The notes below the pieces were generated by a model. It saw nothing but the letters and a program-made list of their open reading frames with translations, had not been told where the DNA came from and made no database searches. Shown here piece after piece: positions 24,288 through 34,079 of a stretch of 64,000 bases of DNA. The DNA comes from Gracilimonas sp. (GTDB taxonomy: Bacteria; Bacteroidota; Rhodothermia; Balneolales; Balneolaceae), in the NCBI GenBank assembly GCA_022450045.1, contig JAKURD010000009.1, forward strand, positions 46,845-110,844. The letters run 5' to 3'. A program made the translations under genes and the position numbers. The first letter of the stretch is position 1, and the number at the start of each line of letters is the position of its first letter.

Positions 24288-26015
24288 GTGAATACTAAAT
24301 CAACCCCTTCAAATACTGAAGAACGCCAAAGCCGGTTTGAACTCCGAACCCTGCTTGAAACCAGCAGAATGCTTATTGAATCGCAGGAACCGGATTTTGT
24401 TTTAAATAATTTACTGCTCATAACCATGGGTAAACTTTTGGTTCCAAAGGGAATGATCCTTATCAATAAGGACTCTGATTACTTTTATCTGGTCAGTAAG
24501 ATCAAAGGCCGAAGCTCACTTTCCGAAGACGATACTATCCAGCTGAATTTTCCGGAAGCGGCCCTGGAACATGCCGTTCTACAGGGTACAGACCATCCCG
24601 AGATCACAAAAAAATTAGGCCTTCCTGACGAGAGTATTCTGTTCAACCTGCGCACCACAAACCATCATCTTGGGTTTTTATGCTTAGGACCTAAAGGTAC
24701 CGGGAAATCCCTTACCGACAGTGAATTAGAGTTTATTGAAAGCCTGACCATTATTTCTTCAGTGGCCATTGCTAATTCCAGGATGTTCCAGGAACTGCGT
24801 CTTATAAACAGAAAACTTGATCGAAAAGTACATGACCTGCATACCCTTCTCGAGTTAAGCAAAGATTTTAACCTTATGGTTGATCAGGAAGAGATCGCCC
24901 GTACTTTTAAGTTTGCCATGCTTGGGCAAATGCTGATACGGACGTTCTTTTTTGTTTTAGACATTGAAGATGAAAAATCCATTGTGGCAAGCAGTGGGCT
25001 TAAAGAAAAACCATCCAATAAAGAACTGAATACATTATTTGAACTTGAAGATGTATTCTATTGTGAAGAAAAACATGATTGCCCTTTTCTGGAGAAAAAT
25101 GATATTCGTCTTGTGATCGCCCTGTATTTTCAGAATGAAAAGATCGGGGTGGTTGGGGTTGGTTCCCCTGCCAATAATGAATCGTATGGAAAAGAGCAGG
25201 TGGACTTCCTCCAGTCTCTTGGAAATTTAGCCCTCCTGACCATACAAAAAACACTTTTGCTGGAAGAACAGGTCGAGAAAAAGCGCATGGAGGAGGAACT
25301 GAATCTGGCAAAAACCATTCAGCAAGGCTTGTTTCCATCACCTATTCCCAAGATTAAAGGCTTTGACCTCAAGGCTACCAACATATCATCCCGACAGGTT
25401 GGGGGCGATTATTTCGATATTCTGGAAACCCAGGATGGCGGGAGCATCCTTGCCATTGCTGATGTAACCGGGAAAGGAGTTCCAGCTTCTCTGTTGATGG
25501 CAAACTTGCAGTCTATGTTACACGCATTGGCCCCCATAGGCATAACTTTAGCCGAAGCTACGAGAAGTATTAATAACATTATTTATGAAAATACCCCACC
25601 CGACAAGTTCATTACCTTCTTCTGGGGCAAAATATCAGCTGATGGAAAGAAGTTTGACTATGTAAATGCCGGGCATAATAATCCGCTTTTATTTCGGGAA
25701 GGAATAAAAAAACCTATCGAACTTGATAAAGGAGGCGTGATCTTAGGTGCTATACCTTCCATTACACCCTATGATTCGGCATCTATAGAATTTCAGCCCG
25801 GTGATGTGTTAGTTCTGTACACGGATGGGGTGACTGAAGCTATGAATCCCCAAAAAACGGAAGAGTATGAAGAGGAGCGGTTAATAGCCTGCCTTGAAAA
25901 TAATCTTGAAAAACCTTCTCAAGATATTATGGATGCGGTTATTGAAGATATAACGGACTTCTCTGATGGAGTTCAGTACGATGACATCACGTTAATGGTG
26001 CTTAAAGTCAATTAA
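24288..26015 (+). CDS. GAF-domain PP2C phosphatase (RsbU/SpoIIE-like)
   Basis: A 575-residue cytoplasmic protein. Two GAF-like sensor regions (about 20-165 and 185-325), a short coiled linker (EEQVEKKRMEEELNLAKTIQQGLFP), then a SpoIIE/PP2C phosphatase domain (about 345-575) with GGDYFDI, IADVTGKGVPASLLMA, VNAGHNNPLL, LYTDGVTEAMN and YDDITLMVL, which carry the metal-binding aspartates. It would dephosphorylate the STAS protein when its GAF domains sense a signal. Start is GTG 24288, six bases after the kinase gene. Its stop overlaps that of the convergent mltF-like gene. Confidence 0.92.
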   Translation: MNTKSTPSNTEERQSRFELRTLLETSRMLIESQEPDFVLNNLLLITMGKLLVPKGMILINKDSDYFYLVSKIKGRSSLSEDDTIQLNFPEAALEHAVLQGTDHPEITKKLGLPDESILFNLRTTNHHLGFLCLGPKGTGKSLTDSELEFIESLTIISSVAIANSRMFQELRLINRKLDRKVHDLHTLLELSKDFNLMVDQEEIARTFKFAMLGQMLIRTFFFVLDIEDEKSIVASSGLKEKPSNKELNTLFELEDVFYCEEKHDCPFLEKNDIRLVIALYFQNEKIGVVGVGSPANNESYGKEQVDFLQSLGNLALLTIQKTLLLEEQVEKKRMEEELNLAKTIQQGLFPSPIPKIKGFDLKATNISSRQVGGDYFDILETQDGGSILAIADVTGKGVPASLLMANLQSMLHALAPIGITLAEATRSINNIIYENTPPDKFITFFWGKISADGKKFDYVNAGHNNPLLFREGIKKPIELDKGGVILGAIPSITPYDSASIEFQPGDVLVLYTDGVTEAMNPQKTEEYEEERLIACLENNLEKPSQDIMDAVIEDITDFSDGVQYDDITLMVLKVN

Positions 26016-27523
26016 TTAAGAGTCTGAAACCCCAATACACCACCTGCGCCCGTAGCTTGGCGAGATTCATTGTATGCCAAAACTGTCTGATATGTATTAT
26101 AACGGTTCATGATCTCATTCACGTACCGTACCGTTTCAATTCCCCTGGCAAATCCATACCTGGCATTTTGATAATACTTCCTTTGCATTAATCTGAGCAG
26201 CGCTTCTGCAACATTTTTCCATTCGTTTGGGTTCTTATTGTGATCGATGGCAAGCCGGCGGGCATCAGCTAAGTGACCCTGCCCCACATTATAGGCGGCT
26301 AAAGCAAACGACCACTGATTGGTGGAATCCATATACGAGTAGTGCTCTAAATGAGAGGATAGAATCTTAGCCCCTTCTCGTATATTTACTTCGGGGATAT
26401 ATAAAGAATCTGATGAAATCTCTGAGAAACGAGGTAAAACTTGCATGATTCCCACCGCTCCTGCCCAGCTAACTGATGAAGGATTAAATTTCGACTCCTG
26501 AGCTGCTATTGCCGTTAACATCACCCAGTCCAGATCAAATTCCATAGCCACTTCCTTGATCATATTGTCGTAGGGTGAGATCGTCCCCACTTGTCCTTCC
26601 TGATATCCCGGGCTAAAATAATCGGCGATCTGATTTCCGGACTCAAAATATTTCCTGCGGAGCACATTCAAAAAAGCAGATCGTTTCGGCACACCGTCTT
26701 CATCAAAACGAAAATGCTTGTACAAAAACCTGTTCAGCTGATGTTCCAGATCGGGAGCATTTTTACGAATGGCCCACGCAATGGTATCATTTTCTGCGAT
26801 CAGGGGGCCTTTGACCAATCCTGACATATACTTGCTGGCTGCTTCGTAAATATTGTCATCAGCTATGGTAGCCTGATATGTTCCATCTGCCACCTGAAAC
26901 AGAACGGTCTCCGTATCCATGTCTTCAGGGATTACATTGATCTCAACCGGAAAACCCTCTTCTTTCAATTCCTGCAAGCGTACAAAATATGAGCTGTTTC
27001 TTCTCACACTGATTGGAATATCCTTAAGATCTGTTATACTTTCAGGCTTAAATCCAAGATCATCTGAAACTACAACCTGCTGATCAACAATATTATACGG
27101 ACGGGTAAATTTCACTACCTGTTTTCTTTCAGGTGTAATAGTATAATTGGCCGCAATGATATCACCCCTGCCACTATTTAAAAGATCATAAGGGCTTTCA
27201 TTTGGGCCGGGTATTATTACTTCCAGGGCAAGGTCATTTTCTTTCGTAAACTTTTTGAGCAACTCATACTCGAAACCAACCTGTATCCCTCTATACAAAA
27301 AGTAAGACCCAGAGCTGTAGCTTGTGATCATTCGGAGCACTCCGTTCTTTTTGATCTCAGACAGATCTTTCTCGACCGGCTCCATTACCGTAACAGGCAA
27401 TGTAATATCACTCTCTTTGGTTTTCTCGATATTACCGGCACACCCTGCCAGTAAAAGCACCCCCATTCCGCTTAGCATCAAATATCTTGATACTCTGCTA
27501 ATATGTATGTTTTCAATAACCAT
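26012..27523 (-). CDS. MltF-like membrane-bound lytic transglycosylase
   Basis: A 503-residue lipoprotein (lipobox LLLAGC near residue 28). Residues about 55-285 are a periplasmic binding protein fold of the SBP_bac_3 type (GVLRMITSYSSGSYF, GRGDIIAANYTITPERK). Residues about 325-450 are an SLT lysozyme-like domain (MLTAIAAQESKFNPSSVSWAGAVGIMQVLP, catalytic Glu in AAQESKF; FALAAYNVGQGHLADAR). The architecture is that of MltF, which cleaves peptidoglycan with the binding domain as allosteric sensor. Monocistronic. Confidence 0.92.
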   Translation of the reverse strand: MVIENIHISRVSRYLMLSGMGVLLLAGCAGNIEKTKESDITLPVTVMEPVEKDLSEIKKNGVLRMITSYSSGSYFLYRGIQVGFEYELLKKFTKENDLALEVIIPGPNESPYDLLNSGRGDIIAANYTITPERKQVVKFTRPYNIVDQQVVVSDDLGFKPESITDLKDIPISVRRNSSYFVRLQELKEEGFPVEINVIPEDMDTETVLFQVADGTYQATIADDNIYEAASKYMSGLVKGPLIAENDTIAWAIRKNAPDLEHQLNRFLYKHFRFDEDGVPKRSAFLNVLRRKYFESGNQIADYFSPGYQEGQVGTISPYDNMIKEVAMEFDLDWVMLTAIAAQESKFNPSSVSWAGAVGIMQVLPRFSEISSDSLYIPEVNIREGAKILSSHLEHYSYMDSTNQWSFALAAYNVGQGHLADARRLAIDHNKNPNEWKNVAEALLRLMQRKYYQNARYGFARGIETVRYVNEIMNRYNTYQTVLAYNESRQATGAGGVLGFQTLN

Positions 27524-27778
27524 GTATTACGGTTGTTATCATTATCAATTTTAAATTATAATGAATCTACAAATCCAAATACCCTATGTAACTTACGCTT
27601 AATTAGTATGAATTACTTTAATCTTAGTATTGTCTAATGTATCGGGTTTTAAACGTTTAACGATTACAAAAGGTTCATGACATGATCTAAATATTTGTTT
27701 GTTAATGTCTTAAAAGTATATAAAATACTTCCCGGAAAGAATCTGAATCAAATTGACAATTAGAGAGGTCTCTAATCT

Positions 27779-27978
27779 TAACGTCAGTTCGATATAATTA
27801 TCCTCGCTAAAGCCTTTGAGATACGGTCTGACCGATTGCCTGGTTAGGACACCACGTTCAGTTCGTATCCTGATCCAACATCCTGCGCCTGCACCATCGA
27901 TCAGCCCATCCATCAGATGGGTATCCGTCGGATGGATCTTGCAGCTATTCTAATACTCTTTATCTCGAACTCACGTTA
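27779..27978. repeat. Intergenic element R1, copy B (full-length, 200 bp)
   Basis: Bounded by imperfect 19-bp terminal inverted repeats: TAACGTCAGTTCGATATAA at the left and, on the other strand, TAACGTGAGTTCGAGATAA at the right (17 of 19 identical). It contains the blocks CGCTAAAGCCTTTGAG, AACATCCTGCGCCTGCACCATCGATC and GATCTTGCAGCTATTCTAATAC shared with other copies. It has no coding capacity, so it is MITE-like. Confidence 0.85.
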
Positions 27979-27996
27979 GTCTTATAATCGTTTACA

Positions 27997-28914
27997 CTAT
28001 TCAGAATCTGCTCTCAGATGTTTTGGCTTCTTTTTCCAGGTCAACATCACCCCTGCTAATGTGATAAATATGGCAATGAATGATAATACTGCCGGCAATT
28101 CTCCAATAATAAAAAAGGCTAAAATGGTCGCGAATATAGGTTCCGTCAAGATCAGAGTGGACAGCAAAGTAGGTGATACATATTTTACTGCATAGTTGAG
28201 CGAACCATGCCCCATCAGCTGTGGACCAATAGCAAGTGCTATTCCTACCCAAAGTACTACCGGTTCAATATGGGTCGGGATTCCTTCCAGTACCAACAAA
28301 ATAACCACGCAGGTAGCTGCCGCATATCCATACACTGGGAACACATATCCCAGCCACGATCTATTTTGCCGCACTTTTCTTCCAATTAAAAAATACACCG
28401 CGAAAATAGCCGCCGCGGCAAAGGCCATCGCATTACCTAACACCGGATTTGCAAATGTGGACTCACTGCTGTAATCGGAATAACCCAATAAAACGGATCC
28501 TGAAAAGGCTATAAATACGCCGATCCATACGGTTGAGGCAAACTTCATTTTGAATAAAACCCGTTCTGCAATAATGAGCATGATGGGATGGATAGTTACC
28601 AAAACAGAAGCTGAGGCAACAGAGGTGAAAAACAGTGAACTCGTCCATAGTGTGAAGTGCAGCCCTAATGCAATTCCGGCTAATGCCATCCATTTGCTTT
28701 CATTCCCAACCGTTTTTACATCATATTTTTTACTCTTCTTTTGGTATAAATAGATGGGAATCAACATCAGGAATGCCCCAACGGTACGGATGGTCACAAG
28801 CAAGAGGGCGGAATAGTCGGTGGCAAATTTAACCAGAACCGGTGCAATTCCGAAAGTTGAAAGGCCAACAGCAAGAATGCCATAAACCTTTAATTTGGAG
28901 TAGGAGTGATTCAA
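27997..28914 (-). CDS. EamA/DMT-family transporter
   Basis: A 305-residue inner-membrane protein with about ten hydrophobic helices in two EamA halves (about 10-145 and 160-297). The start (GILAVGLSTFGIAPVLVKFATDYSALLL) and the second-half YVSPTLLSTLILTEPIFATILAFFIIGE are typical drug/metabolite transporter sequence. Substrate unknown. Six bases downstream of the DUF4293 gene and probably cotranscribed with it. Confidence 0.88.
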   Translation of the reverse strand: MNHSYSKLKVYGILAVGLSTFGIAPVLVKFATDYSALLLVTIRTVGAFLMLIPIYLYQKKSKKYDVKTVGNESKWMALAGIALGLHFTLWTSSLFFTSVASASVLVTIHPIMLIIAERVLFKMKFASTVWIGVFIAFSGSVLLGYSDYSSESTFANPVLGNAMAFAAAAIFAVYFLIGRKVRQNRSWLGYVFPVYGYAAATCVVILLVLEGIPTHIEPVVLWVGIALAIGPQLMGHGSLNYAVKYVSPTLLSTLILTEPIFATILAFFIIGELPAVLSFIAIFITLAGVMLTWKKKPKHLRADSE

Positions 28915-28920
28915 AATAGC

Positions 28921-29328
28921 CTACCGGATCCTATTCATAGAGCGTACCAGTTCTTCATCCTTCCGGATAAATCGCATGGCAAGAATTTGAAAGATCAATC
29001 CTGCAAAAACCAGCCCCGTGCCTAAGGCTTCATCCCAGAGATACGTCCCAATACCACCTAAGGAGAGCAATACTCCAACACAAAAGCCAAAACCTACCAC
29101 CTGAAGAAGAGCTGCGCGTTTTACCCATACAACTTGATTTTTCCGGTTATTGTAAAGGAATATGCTTGTGATATTCAGCGCCATGGCAATCAATAATGAA
29201 CTTGCCAACCCGATGCCGATCCATGCCTGAGGATCATCCATTGCTTTCTCATAAATAGGAGTGAAATAGACTGATACGTTTAGCAGTGTAGCGAGTATTA
29301 GAAATAAGGTCTGAAGTCGTTGTATCAC
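28921..29328 (-). CDS. DUF4293 family membrane protein
   Basis: A 135-residue protein with four hydrophobic helices. The N-terminus MIQRLQTLFLILATLLN and the C-terminus KDEELVRSMNRIR are the characteristic ends of DUF4293, a family largely confined to Bacteroidota and relatives. Function unknown. Confidence 0.83.
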   Translation of the reverse strand: MIQRLQTLFLILATLLNVSVYFTPIYEKAMDDPQAWIGIGLASSLLIAMALNITSIFLYNNRKNQVVWVKRAALLQVVGFGFCVGVLLSLGGIGTYLWDEALGTGLVFAGLIFQILAMRFIRKDEELVRSMNRIR

Positions 29329-29374
29329 GGAAAATAATTTTTGGGTTTTCGCCTAAGATAAAAGTTTTCGGACA

Positions 29375-29408
29375 TAAAAAAGTCCGTATCTGTTAAAGGT
29401 ACGGACTT
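29375..29408 (-). terminator. Rho-independent terminator of the RND efflux operon
   Basis: On the minus strand, the stem AAGTCCGTA/TACGGACTT is followed by six T, 24 bases after the RND gene stop. Confidence 0.88.
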
Positions 29409-29432
29409 CATTATTCAATATTTTATCATCCT

Positions 29433-32400
29433 TTAACCGGGTGTTAGTTCCGGCGTTTTCCGGGTTTTTGACTCCCCGTTAAGCTCACTTTGATCTTTGA
29501 TGATTCCCGGCTCAGCAGTGCCAAATAAAGTAACATTGAGTTTTCTGCGCGCTCGTTCTATCAAACTGTATAAAACAGGAACAAGGATCAGGGTTAATAC
29601 AGTAGCAAATATGAGCCCAACAATAACGGCGATGGCCATCGGCCCCCACCAGGCAGCCTGTTCTCCGCCCCAGAAAATATATTCGCTCATATTTGAGAAA
29701 AATACTATGGGCTCTGAAACAAGTACAATGAAGTCGAAATTAAAGCCAATAGCTAATGGAACGAGCCCAAGTGTGGTAGTTATAGCCGTAAGTATAACGG
29801 GACGGAAACGAACTTTTCCGCCTTCTATAAGTGCACTTCTAAGATCCATTTTATCACGAACTCGCAGAATATCTACGTAATCGATCAGCACAATGGCATT
29901 ATTTACTACAACCCCAGCCAATGAAATTATTCCCAGGATAGCCATTAACCCAAGTGCCATTTGAAATGTTACTAATCCATAGAATACACCGGCCGTTGAC
30001 ATGATCACGGAACTCAAGATAATCAATGGCTTGGCGATCGAATTAAACTGTGAGACCAAAATAAATGCGATCAAAAACAGGGCGATCAAAAAAGCCTTTC
30101 CGAGGAACTCAAAAGATTCCTGCTGGTCTTCCTGCTGGCCGGTCCATTCATAGGTATAACCACCCGGCATCTCTTCAAGGTAGTTACTCAGCAATTCCTG
30201 TGCTTCTGCCAAAACCGCATTTGATTGGTACCCGGAGCGCACATCAGCACTGATCGTAATAACCCGCTCCGATTCTTTGTGCTTGATTCCTCCAAAGCCA
30301 TCACTCACTTCCCATCTCGCCACTTCAGAAAGAGGAACCTGAACGCCTTCATGGAATATCGTTAGGTCAGCAAGTGTGTTCAGGTCGTTTCGGTATTCAT
30401 CCGAAAGCCTAACAATAATGTCATATTCTTCTTTTCCGTCTCTGAACTTGGAAGCTTCCACACCGTTGATGGCCTGCCGAACCGTCATCCCTACCGCATT
30501 GGTGTTGAGATCGAATAAAGCAGCTTTCTCACGATCTACCTCCACCTTTACTTCGGGCCGGGATTCCGGGAGGTCCGTTTCTAATCCGTCCATTTTAGCA
30601 TAGATAGAATCCGCTTCCAGCTTTCGCAATATTTCGTTAGAGAATCGGGTAAGCTGATCCATTTCAGGACCGGAGATTTCCAGATTGATTGGGGGGCCGG
30701 TGGGAGGTCCGTCTTGTGGTTTTTCTACCGTGATCTTTGCGCCGGCTACTAAGCCTGCCAGATCATTTCGCATGTATTCCATAGCCTCAAAAATATCGTT
30801 TTCTCTTTCTTCATAATCCTTGAAGTTGATGGCTACGGTACCCAAATGCGATGAATTACCTCCCCCCATTCCCGAGGGGTCACTTGTTATAGCAGAGCCT
30901 GAAACTGCTAAAATTGTATTATAATCAACGTTATAAGGCATCTTTTCCACATGAGCTGCAACTTTATCGACCACGCTTTTTGTGAATTCAACATCGGAGC
31001 CTACCGGCGTTTCTATTTGCACATACACATCTCTTGGTGGTATATCTTCAGGGAAAAATTCTGATCCCGGGAAAAAAGCTATCATCACAACAATACTTGA
31101 AACCAATACAGCCACGGAAATTCCTATTGTTGATATGCGGTGATTTAGCGCCCACTCCAGTGTGTTTTCATATTTATCGAGTACTTTATTAAGGCCGTCA
31201 CGCTGCCACCAGGTCCCAATAGGATTCAATATATATCTATTCGTCAACCACAGGATCGAACCTAAAACAATCAGCATGGTCCAGGTGATGAAACTTGAGA
31301 TCAGCAATATCAATACAAAAAAACCACTGATACTATAAAGGATCTTCTTCCCTTTTTGGGTCATTACGGCTTTGCCTTGCTCGGTATCAACCCGCATAAA
31401 CAATGCACAAAGTACCGGGTTTATGATGAGCCCAACAAAAAGTGAACTGCTCAATGTGATTATGAGTGTTTTGGGAAGGTATCCCATAAACTCGCCCACA
31501 ATGCCCGGCCAGAATATCATTGGAGCAAAAGCAGCCAGCGTTGTAGCTGTTCCGGTTATGATAGGCACCGCCACTTCTCCGGTTCCCTTTTTAGCCGCTT
31601 CAAAATTATCATAACCATCCTCCAGATAGCGGTAGATATTTTCAACAACTACAATGGCATTATCTACCAGCATTCCAAGAGCCAGGATCAATGAAAACAG
31701 AACGATCATATTCATTGTAATGCCAAGCGCACTCAATATGATGAATGACAAAAACATGGACAACGGGATAGAAATCCCTACAAAAGAGGCATTCCTGACA
31801 CCAAGGAAAAACAACAGAACACCCACTACCAGTATCAATCCTGAGATGATATTATTTTCAAGATTTTTCACCATGTTATTGATGTCAATGCTCTGATCGT
31901 TAGTGATCTTATACACCGTACTTGGAGGAAGAGCAGGCAGAGTGGTTTCAAGGATCGACTTCACTTGTGCAGAAGTCTCCAGAATATTTTCTCCGCTTCT
32001 TTTCTTCACGCCTAAAGTTATTACAGGTGAATTATCGAGTGTTGAATAAGTCTCGCGCTCCTTATACCCAAATGTAACGGTTGCAAGGTCACGAATATAG
32101 ACCGGCTTGTCATTCTCGGCTGTAATCACAATGTCTTCGATGGGAGCAGTCGTCTGATATTGCCCTGGAACCCTAAGTAAGAAGTTCTTTGACCCCACTG
32201 TAATATCTCCACCGGGAACCGTCACGTTCTCTTCCTGAATGGCTGCGATAATATCTGTAAAGCTGAGATTGTAATATTTGAGCCTCGGCAGATCAACATC
32301 CACCTGAACTTCCCGTTCTAATCCTCCGGTAAGATCTACTCCCAATACGGAAGGAACCGCCTCCATGTCTTCCTGCAGGTCTTCCGCTAATTCTTTCAGA

Positions 32401-32927
32401 ACATCAAGGCTATAATCTCCCGATAAATTGATCTGCATGATCGGGAATTCGGACAGATTCACTTCCTGTATCGCCGGGTCTTCGGCGTCTTCCGGAAGTT
32501 CCGGCTTTGCCAAATCCACTTTTTCACGCACTTTTTGGAGCGCTTCATCAATATCAATTCCGGTATTGAATTCCAGATTGATGTTGGAATAGCCTTCAGA
32601 AGATGTTGAAGTCATCGTCTTCACATCGCTGATGTTACTGAGCTCATCTTCCAGTTTTCGGGTGACCAGGCTTTCCATGTCTTCAGGCGAAACACCGGGA
32701 TATATGGTTACCACAAAAATATTTGGAACCGTGATATTGGGAAATGATTCTTTAGGAATAGTGACGTATGACACAATCCCCATCACGGCGATCAGCATCA
32801 CCAGAACCAACACACTGATTCGGTTATCTATGGAAAAACTGGAAAGCCAAAATTCCTTTCGGTTGGAAGGATCTTTGGGTGTGCTCGCTTTCCCGTCGGC
32901 TCCGTTATTTAAATTCTCCTTATTCAT
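29433..32927 (-). CDS. RND efflux pump inner-membrane permease (HAE/AcrB-type)
   Basis: A 1164-residue proton-driven exporter. The first helix (RISVLVLVMLIAVMGIVSYVTIPKESFPNI), porter domains, and the TM4 relay motif LGMLVDNAIVVVENIYRYLEDG with its essential Asp are present. It is over 100 residues longer than AcrB. The excess lies between the two halves, where two extra hydrophobic segments occur (about residues 525-570, SISGFFVLILLISSFITWTMLIVLGSI). Downstream of its adaptor gene by 34 bases; last gene of a TetR-TolC-adaptor-RND operon. Confidence 0.94.
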   Translation of the reverse strand: MNKENLNNGADGKASTPKDPSNRKEFWLSSFSIDNRISVLVLVMLIAVMGIVSYVTIPKESFPNITVPNIFVVTIYPGVSPEDMESLVTRKLEDELSNISDVKTMTSTSSEGYSNINLEFNTGIDIDEALQKVREKVDLAKPELPEDAEDPAIQEVNLSEFPIMQINLSGDYSLDVLKELAEDLQEDMEAVPSVLGVDLTGGLEREVQVDVDLPRLKYYNLSFTDIIAAIQEENVTVPGGDITVGSKNFLLRVPGQYQTTAPIEDIVITAENDKPVYIRDLATVTFGYKERETYSTLDNSPVITLGVKKRSGENILETSAQVKSILETTLPALPPSTVYKITNDQSIDINNMVKNLENNIISGLILVVGVLLFFLGVRNASFVGISIPLSMFLSFIILSALGITMNMIVLFSLILALGMLVDNAIVVVENIYRYLEDGYDNFEAAKKGTGEVAVPIITGTATTLAAFAPMIFWPGIVGEFMGYLPKTLIITLSSSLFVGLIINPVLCALFMRVDTEQGKAVMTQKGKKILYSISGFFVLILLISSFITWTMLIVLGSILWLTNRYILNPIGTWWQRDGLNKVLDKYENTLEWALNHRISTIGISVAVLVSSIVVMIAFFPGSEFFPEDIPPRDVYVQIETPVGSDVEFTKSVVDKVAAHVEKMPYNVDYNTILAVSGSAITSDPSGMGGGNSSHLGTVAINFKDYEERENDIFEAMEYMRNDLAGLVAGAKITVEKPQDGPPTGPPINLEISGPEMDQLTRFSNEILRKLEADSIYAKMDGLETDLPESRPEVKVEVDREKAALFDLNTNAVGMTVRQAINGVEASKFRDGKEEYDIIVRLSDEYRNDLNTLADLTIFHEGVQVPLSEVARWEVSDGFGGIKHKESERVITISADVRSGYQSNAVLAEAQELLSNYLEEMPGGYTYEWTGQQEDQQESFEFLGKAFLIALFLIAFILVSQFNSIAKPLIILSSVIMSTAGVFYGLVTFQMALGLMAILGIISLAGVVVNNAIVLIDYVDILRVRDKMDLRSALIEGGKVRFRPVILTAITTTLGLVPLAIGFNFDFIVLVSEPIVFFSNMSEYIFWGGEQAAWWGPMAIAVIVGLIFATVLTLILVPVLYSLIERARRKLNVTLFGTAEPGIIKDQSELNGESKTRKTPELTPG

Positions 32928-32961
32928 ATTTTGATTCTCCGGAATCTGATTTTAACATTCT

Positions 32962-34047
32962 TTATTGCGAAGCGAGGTTATTTCCATTGGACTCTACAAT
33001 ATTCAGTCTTGCCCCGTCATTTAGAAAGGCAGAACCCGTAGTGATCAATTCGTCCCCCACTTCCAACCCGCTTCTTATTATTACCTCCGACTGATAAGAA
33101 GGCCCTAACGTCACTGTTCGCCTCTCTGCAATGGGATAGTCGCTACCTCCTTCAGCCTTCACGAATACCATAAATTCCTCTTCTTCTTTATAGATGTATT
33201 CTTCAGTTACCACTAAAACATTTTGTTCTGTTAAAGTCGTCAACCTCAGATTTGCAATCATATCTACTTTATAATTAGTGTTTTGTGAAGGCAGTAACAC
33301 TTCAATTCTGAATGTCCGGTTTTGCGGATCAATGCTATTTCCCACATAAGAAATGACCCCATCAAGAGTGTCAGGGGCTTGAGAATCGAACCAAAGCTCA
33401 ACTTCCTGTCCCGATCGGACCACATCGGCATAACGCGCCGGAACTCCGGCTGAAACGATATAAGTATCGGTGCCTATTAGACGTACCACTTGCATTCCGG
33501 GACTAGCCATTTCACCTTCTTCCAACAGAAAAGATTCGACCCGTCCATCAAAAGGGGCTTCAATGGTTGTGTTCTCGATATCAACCTTTATAGATTTCAG
33601 GGCTGAATTATTTTGCTGATAGTTGAATTTTGCATTCAATACATCCATCTCAGAACCAATGCCGTCTTCCTCATAAATTCGCTGAAGGCGTTCAAAGTTT
33701 TCTCTTGCCTGTTCGGTAGCAGCTTGAAGCCGGGCTTTTTCCTGTTGCAGTTTTGCATCGTTTATCCGGAAGAGCACTTGTCCTTTTCGTACTTGCTCCC
33801 CTTCTTCAACTACCTGCTCAACAACGCGTCCGCTTACTTCCGAAGAAATCATGATGTCATTTTTCGTCTCTACATTACCTACTACCCGAAGCTGACTTTT
33901 GAAGGTTTCAGGCTGCATTACCTGAGTTTCAACATTTACCGATTTACCGACCGGCTCATCTTCATTATTGTCTTGAGTCTCACTGCCCGAACATGCAGCA
34001 ATTGAAACTGCTAAAAGTGTAAAAATTACCAGATTAAGTTTTTTCAT
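32962..34047 (-). CDS. RND periplasmic adaptor subunit (membrane fusion protein)
   Basis: A 361-residue lipoprotein (lipobox VSIAACSG, Cys19). Order: beta-barrel strand, lipoyl half (VSGRVVEQVVEEGEQVRKGQVLFRI), alpha-helical hairpin (about 110-165), second lipoyl half (IEAPFDGRVESFLLEEGEMASPGMQVVRLI), beta-barrel and membrane-proximal domains. It links the RND permease to the TolC protein of the same operon. Confidence 0.93.
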   Translation of the reverse strand: MKKLNLVIFTLLAVSIAACSGSETQDNNEDEPVGKSVNVETQVMQPETFKSQLRVVGNVETKNDIMISSEVSGRVVEQVVEEGEQVRKGQVLFRINDAKLQQEKARLQAATEQARENFERLQRIYEEDGIGSEMDVLNAKFNYQQNNSALKSIKVDIENTTIEAPFDGRVESFLLEEGEMASPGMQVVRLIGTDTYIVSAGVPARYADVVRSGQEVELWFDSQAPDTLDGVISYVGNSIDPQNRTFRIEVLLPSQNTNYKVDMIANLRLTTLTEQNVLVVTEEYIYKEEEEFMVFVKAEGGSDYPIAERRTVTLGPSYQSEVIIRSGLEVGDELITTGSAFLNDGARLNIVESNGNNLASQ

Positions 34048-34079
34048 TATGTGGGAGTTCTTGTCTTTTTTGTTAAAAA

